Shown: positions 61,719-64,000 of the stretch, one piece after another
Layout: every line of letters begins with the position of its first letter
How positions within the stretch are numbered: position 1 is the first letter of the stretch
From: an uncultured Cohaesibacter sp.
GTDB lineage: Bacteria; Pseudomonadota; Alphaproteobacteria; Rhizobiales; Cohaesibacteraceae
Direction: 5' to 3'
Assembly (NCBI RefSeq): GCF_963662805.1
Contig: NZ_OY759857.1
Span: forward strand, 62,001-126,000
DNA length: 64,000 nt
Position numbers and translations under genes: made by a program
The notes under the pieces: model-generated
The model's input: only the letters and a program-made list of their open reading frames with translations
Told to the model about the DNA's origin: nothing
Databases searched by the model: none

Positions 61719-62495
61719 TCAGGCGTCCCCAAGGAAGCCGAACAATGAGCGCTCGATCTGGGTGGCCGCTGTCACCAGTGATTGCGACACGTCGTCGAGC
61801 TGACTGTCGTCAAGCTGTTCCGAGATGGTGATGCTGCTGAGGCCAAGGCGGGGCAGGCCTTCGCCATCCCGGACGATGGATGCAACGATATCAAGACCGC
61901 GGAACAGATAGCCGCGATCCTCAGCCCGGCGGGTCTGGCGCGCTGTCTGCACGTCCTTCCAATAGTCTTCGAAATCGAGCGGCTTTTGCCAGCGCACACT
62001 GTTGAAACCAGCGCGGGTTTCTGCCTTGTTCAGCTTAAGGGTAGCGGCATAGACGCGCCCGACCGCGCCGACGAAGACGGGCAGGCGGCTCTGGGGGGAA
62101 ATGACCGCCTGCACGAGCTTGGGCGCAGAAAAGGCATCGATCAGGATGATTCGCTCGGTCGTGGTGATCTGCCACAGCGCGAGCATGACATTGTGGCGTT
62201 GCGCGATATCGCGGCAGATCGGCCGCAGCAGATCGGACGGGTTCGCGCCAAGCAGCGGCTGGGCCAGTTCCAGCACGCCAAGACCGGTCTCATAGGTCTT
62301 GTTGATCGGGTCAAAACTGGCCAGCCCCTCATGGCTCAATGTGCGCAGAATATTGAACACCGATGACACATTAAGCCCCGTCTCCCGGGCGATTTGTGTG
62401 ACGCCCATCGGGCGTCCAGCCGACGCCAGCAAACGCTGTATCGTGGTTGCGTTCTGCACAGCCGGGACAAACTTTTGGGGTAGATCATCAGTCAT
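61719..62495 (-). CDS. IclR family transcriptional regulator
   Basis: A 258-residue IclR regulator: N-terminal winged helix (GVTQIARETGLNVSSVFNIL) and a C-terminal GAF-like effector domain with RLPVFVGAVGRVYAA and EDRGYLFRGLDIVASIV. The second ATG, at 62495, is chosen because AAGGAA lies 8 bases ahead; an earlier ATG at 62504 abuts that sequence. Divergent from the acyl-CoA dehydrogenase at 62589 across 93 bases, so it likely controls both arms of the cluster. Confidence 0.88.
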   Translation of the reverse strand: MTDDLPQKFVPAVQNATTIQRLLASAGRPMGVTQIARETGLNVSSVFNILRTLSHEGLASFDPINKTYETGLGVLELAQPLLGANPSDLLRPICRDIAQRHNVMLALWQITTTERIILIDAFSAPKLVQAVISPQSRLPVFVGAVGRVYAATLKLNKAETRAGFNSVRWQKPLDFEDYWKDVQTARQTRRAEDRGYLFRGLDIVASIVRDGEGLPRLGLSSITISEQLDDSQLDDVSQSLVTAATQIERSLFGFLGDA

Positions 62496-62588
62496 TCGGT
62501 TCATTTCCTTTGAAGAATGGTATTTACTATAGAGAAAGATATTGCTATTTCAAGTCTGCATTGCAGTAGCTATTTGGGAGGAAAGTCG

Positions 62589-63755
62589 ATGGCTCATGGC
62601 GTGGATGAGGATGTTTTTGCGCAGCTCGTGGATACGGTTGATCGATTCGCCAAGGAGCGTTTGATCCCGGCCGAAAAGCGGGTCGAGCAGGAGGATGACA
62701 TCCCCGAAGAGATCGTCGCCGAAATGAAGGAAATGGGGCTTTTCGGCCTGTCCACGCCTGAGGAATATGGCGGAATTGGCCTCAGCGTCCCGCAGGAAGC
62801 GCGGCTGATCGAAACGCTCTGCTATGCCTCCTTGACCTTCCGTTCGCTCATCGGAACCAACGTCGGCATCGGCGCTCAGGGCATCGTCATGGACGGAACA
62901 CCTGAGCAGAAAGACCAATGGCTGCCTGGCATCGCCAGCGGCGATATCATCGCCTCCTTTGCCCTGACCGAGCCAGACAATGGCTCCGACGCCGGGGGGA
63001 TTCGCACCTCTGCCCGCCGCGATGGCAATGACTTCGTAATCAACGGCACCAAGCGTTACATCACCAATGCCGTGCGCGCGGGCGTCTTCACGGTCTTTGC
63101 CCGTACCGATCCCGACAAGCCCGGCGCCGATGGAGTCTCCGCCTTCATCGTGCCTGCCGACACCCCCGGCATCACTATTGCGCCGCCTGACAAGAAAATG
63201 GGCCAGAAGGGCACCAAGACATCGGATGTTATCTTCGAAGATGTCCGCGTGCCGGTCGATGCGCTGCTCGGCGGCATCGAGAAGCTGCACATGGGTTTCC
63301 GCACAGCCATGAAGGTTCTCGATCGCGGGCGCATTCATGTCAGCGCCATGGCCGTCGGCCAGAGCCAGCGCATGCTCGACATCGCGACGGACTATGCCCT
63401 CGAACGCAAACAGTTCGGCAAGCCCATCGGCGAACATCAGCTGGTGCAGGGCCTTTTGGCCGATTGCCAGACCGAATTGCAGGCCGCGCGAGCGCTCGTG
63501 CGGTCCGCTGCCGATACCTTCGACCGCGAAGGCAAGGCCATCATCGAGGCAGCCTGCTCCAAATATTTCTGCACCGAGGCTGCCGGGAGGATCGCAGACC
63601 GGGCCGTGCAGATCCATGGTGGTGCCGGATATATGGTCGACTATGACATCGAGCGCCTCTATCGCGACATTCGCCTGCTTCGTATCTATGAAGGCACCAG
63701 CCAGATCCAGCAGTTGATCATCGCACGGCGCACCCTTGCCCAGCGGGCGGGGTGA
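62589..63755 (+). CDS. acyl-CoA dehydrogenase
   Basis: A 388-residue acyl-CoA dehydrogenase with canonical features: GLSTPEEYGGIGLSV, FALTEPDNGSDAGGIRT, VINGTKRYITNAV, ERKQFGKPIGEHQLVQG and the catalytic Glu in IYEGTSQIQQL. ATG 62589 follows GGGAGGAAAGTCG; an upstream frame extension is not family-like. Precedes a thioesterase gene by 3 bases. Uses ETF as acceptor, consistent with etfAB nearby. Confidence 0.93.
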   Translation: MAHGVDEDVFAQLVDTVDRFAKERLIPAEKRVEQEDDIPEEIVAEMKEMGLFGLSTPEEYGGIGLSVPQEARLIETLCYASLTFRSLIGTNVGIGAQGIVMDGTPEQKDQWLPGIASGDIIASFALTEPDNGSDAGGIRTSARRDGNDFVINGTKRYITNAVRAGVFTVFARTDPDKPGADGVSAFIVPADTPGITIAPPDKKMGQKGTKTSDVIFEDVRVPVDALLGGIEKLHMGFRTAMKVLDRGRIHVSAMAVGQSQRMLDIATDYALERKQFGKPIGEHQLVQGLLADCQTELQAARALVRSAADTFDREGKAIIEAACSKYFCTEAAGRIADRAVQIHGGAGYMVDYDIERLYRDIRLLRIYEGTSQIQQLIIARRTLAQRAG

Positions 63756-63758
63756 ACC

Positions 63759-64000
63759 ATGAGCGCACGTCGAACCAGAACGGTGGAAGAACTGCCGCCC
63801 CAGTCCCCCTTCTCCGAGACGCTGGGCATCAATTTCGAGATCTGCACGCCGGGCGAAGTGGTCTGCCGGATGCTGGTCACCGAGGAGATGGCCAACCGCA
63901 ACGGGGTCCTGCACGGCGGTGCCCTGATGACCCTCGCCGATACGGCGGGGGGAACAGCAGCCTTCATGAACAGTGGGCCGGAAATGTCCAACGCCACGGT
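63759..64000 (+). CDS. PaaI-like hotdog thioesterase, cut by window end
   Basis: The first 80 codons of a PaaI/YbgC-type hotdog thioesterase: FSETLGINFEI, then VCRMLVTEEMANRNGVLHGG and ALMTLADTAGGTAAF, which hold the HGG and Asp of the active site. It would hydrolyse an acyl-CoA formed in the pathway or by side reaction. The gene starts 3 bases after the dehydrogenase stop and runs past the right edge. Confidence 0.85.
   Translation, partial: MSARRTRTVEELPPQSPFSETLGINFEICTPGEVVCRMLVTEEMANRNGVLHGGALMTLADTAGGTAAFMNSGPEMSNAT

Noticed and set aside
62550..63914. A 454-codon minus-strand frame over the acyl-CoA dehydrogenase.
   Set aside because: Shadow; the plus strand encodes a canonical dehydrogenase with a good ribosome-binding site.

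Overview
The window is chromosomal DNA of an alphaproteobacterium, most likely a marine or host-associated member of the Hyphomicrobiales (Rhizobiales); a Cohaesibacter/Labrenzia-like genome is a guess. The grounds are an aapJQMP-type amino acid ABC system, a tripartite tricarboxylate transporter, an RT0821/Lpp0805-type lipoprotein next to pdxH, the histone deacetylase-like gene beside xseB, the nadA-nadB-nadC order behind a 21-bp palindrome, and moderately GC-rich coding sequence. There is no prophage, complete insertion sequence or CRISPR array.

Layout. 0-9 kb: a small unknown gene, a frameshifted arginine exporter, a frameshifted repeat-type exported protein, pdxH, a lipoprotein and an MFS carrier. 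Then come nadA and nadB, both readable as protein but broken by about 14 and 4 small indels, followed by intact nadC. 10-22 kb: a DUF805 protein, an FAH-family hydrolase, a dehydrogenase, then an operon on the minus strand (tctB-tctA-tctC-prpF-CoA transferase-aconitase-citryl-CoA lyase) with a divergent LysR regulator. 22-31 kb: two DUF805 genes, a deacetylase, xseB, a crotonase, a small membrane protein, an SGNH hydrolase, an aldo/keto reductase, a YchJ-like protein, a secreted 5'-nucleotidase and a small secreted protein. 31.7-32.7 kb: tRNA-Pro(CGG) and a degenerate, possibly mobile-element-derived reading frame. 32.8-40.9 kb: GntR regulator, enolase-superfamily enzyme, aapJQMP-like transporter, class IV aminotransferase and Ldh-type dehydrogenase. 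41-43 kb: a PTS EIIC membrane domain fused to an EAL c-di-GMP phosphodiesterase. 43.7-52.2 kb: D-aminopeptidase, dipeptide-type ABC transporter, proline iminopeptidase and a LuxR solo. 52.7-64 kb: a molybdopterin oxidoreductase, then etfA, etfB, a CitE-type lyase, a MaoC-type hydratase, a CoA transferase, two acyl-CoA dehydrogenases, an SDR, an IclR regulator and a thioesterase cut off by the window end.

How the parts work together. Two CoA-transferase-based acid degradation clusters dominate. The first should import a tricarboxylate, isomerise and hydrate it, load it with CoA and split it (citryl-CoA lyase chemistry). The second looks like a branched C5-dicarboxylate route (CoA transfer, oxidation with electrons to ETF, hydration, citramalyl-CoA-type cleavage). 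The third notable system is the LuxR solo with pip and a peptide ABC transporter. Its ligand pocket carries the Met/Trp pair (in place of Trp57/Tyr61 of TraR) that marks the OryR/PipR group answering host-derived compounds rather than acyl-homoserine lactones.

Caveat. Frame disruptions cluster in the first 9 kb, and nearly all those in nadA are insertions. This looks more like uncorrected read error than ordinary gene decay, but the sequence alone cannot settle it.
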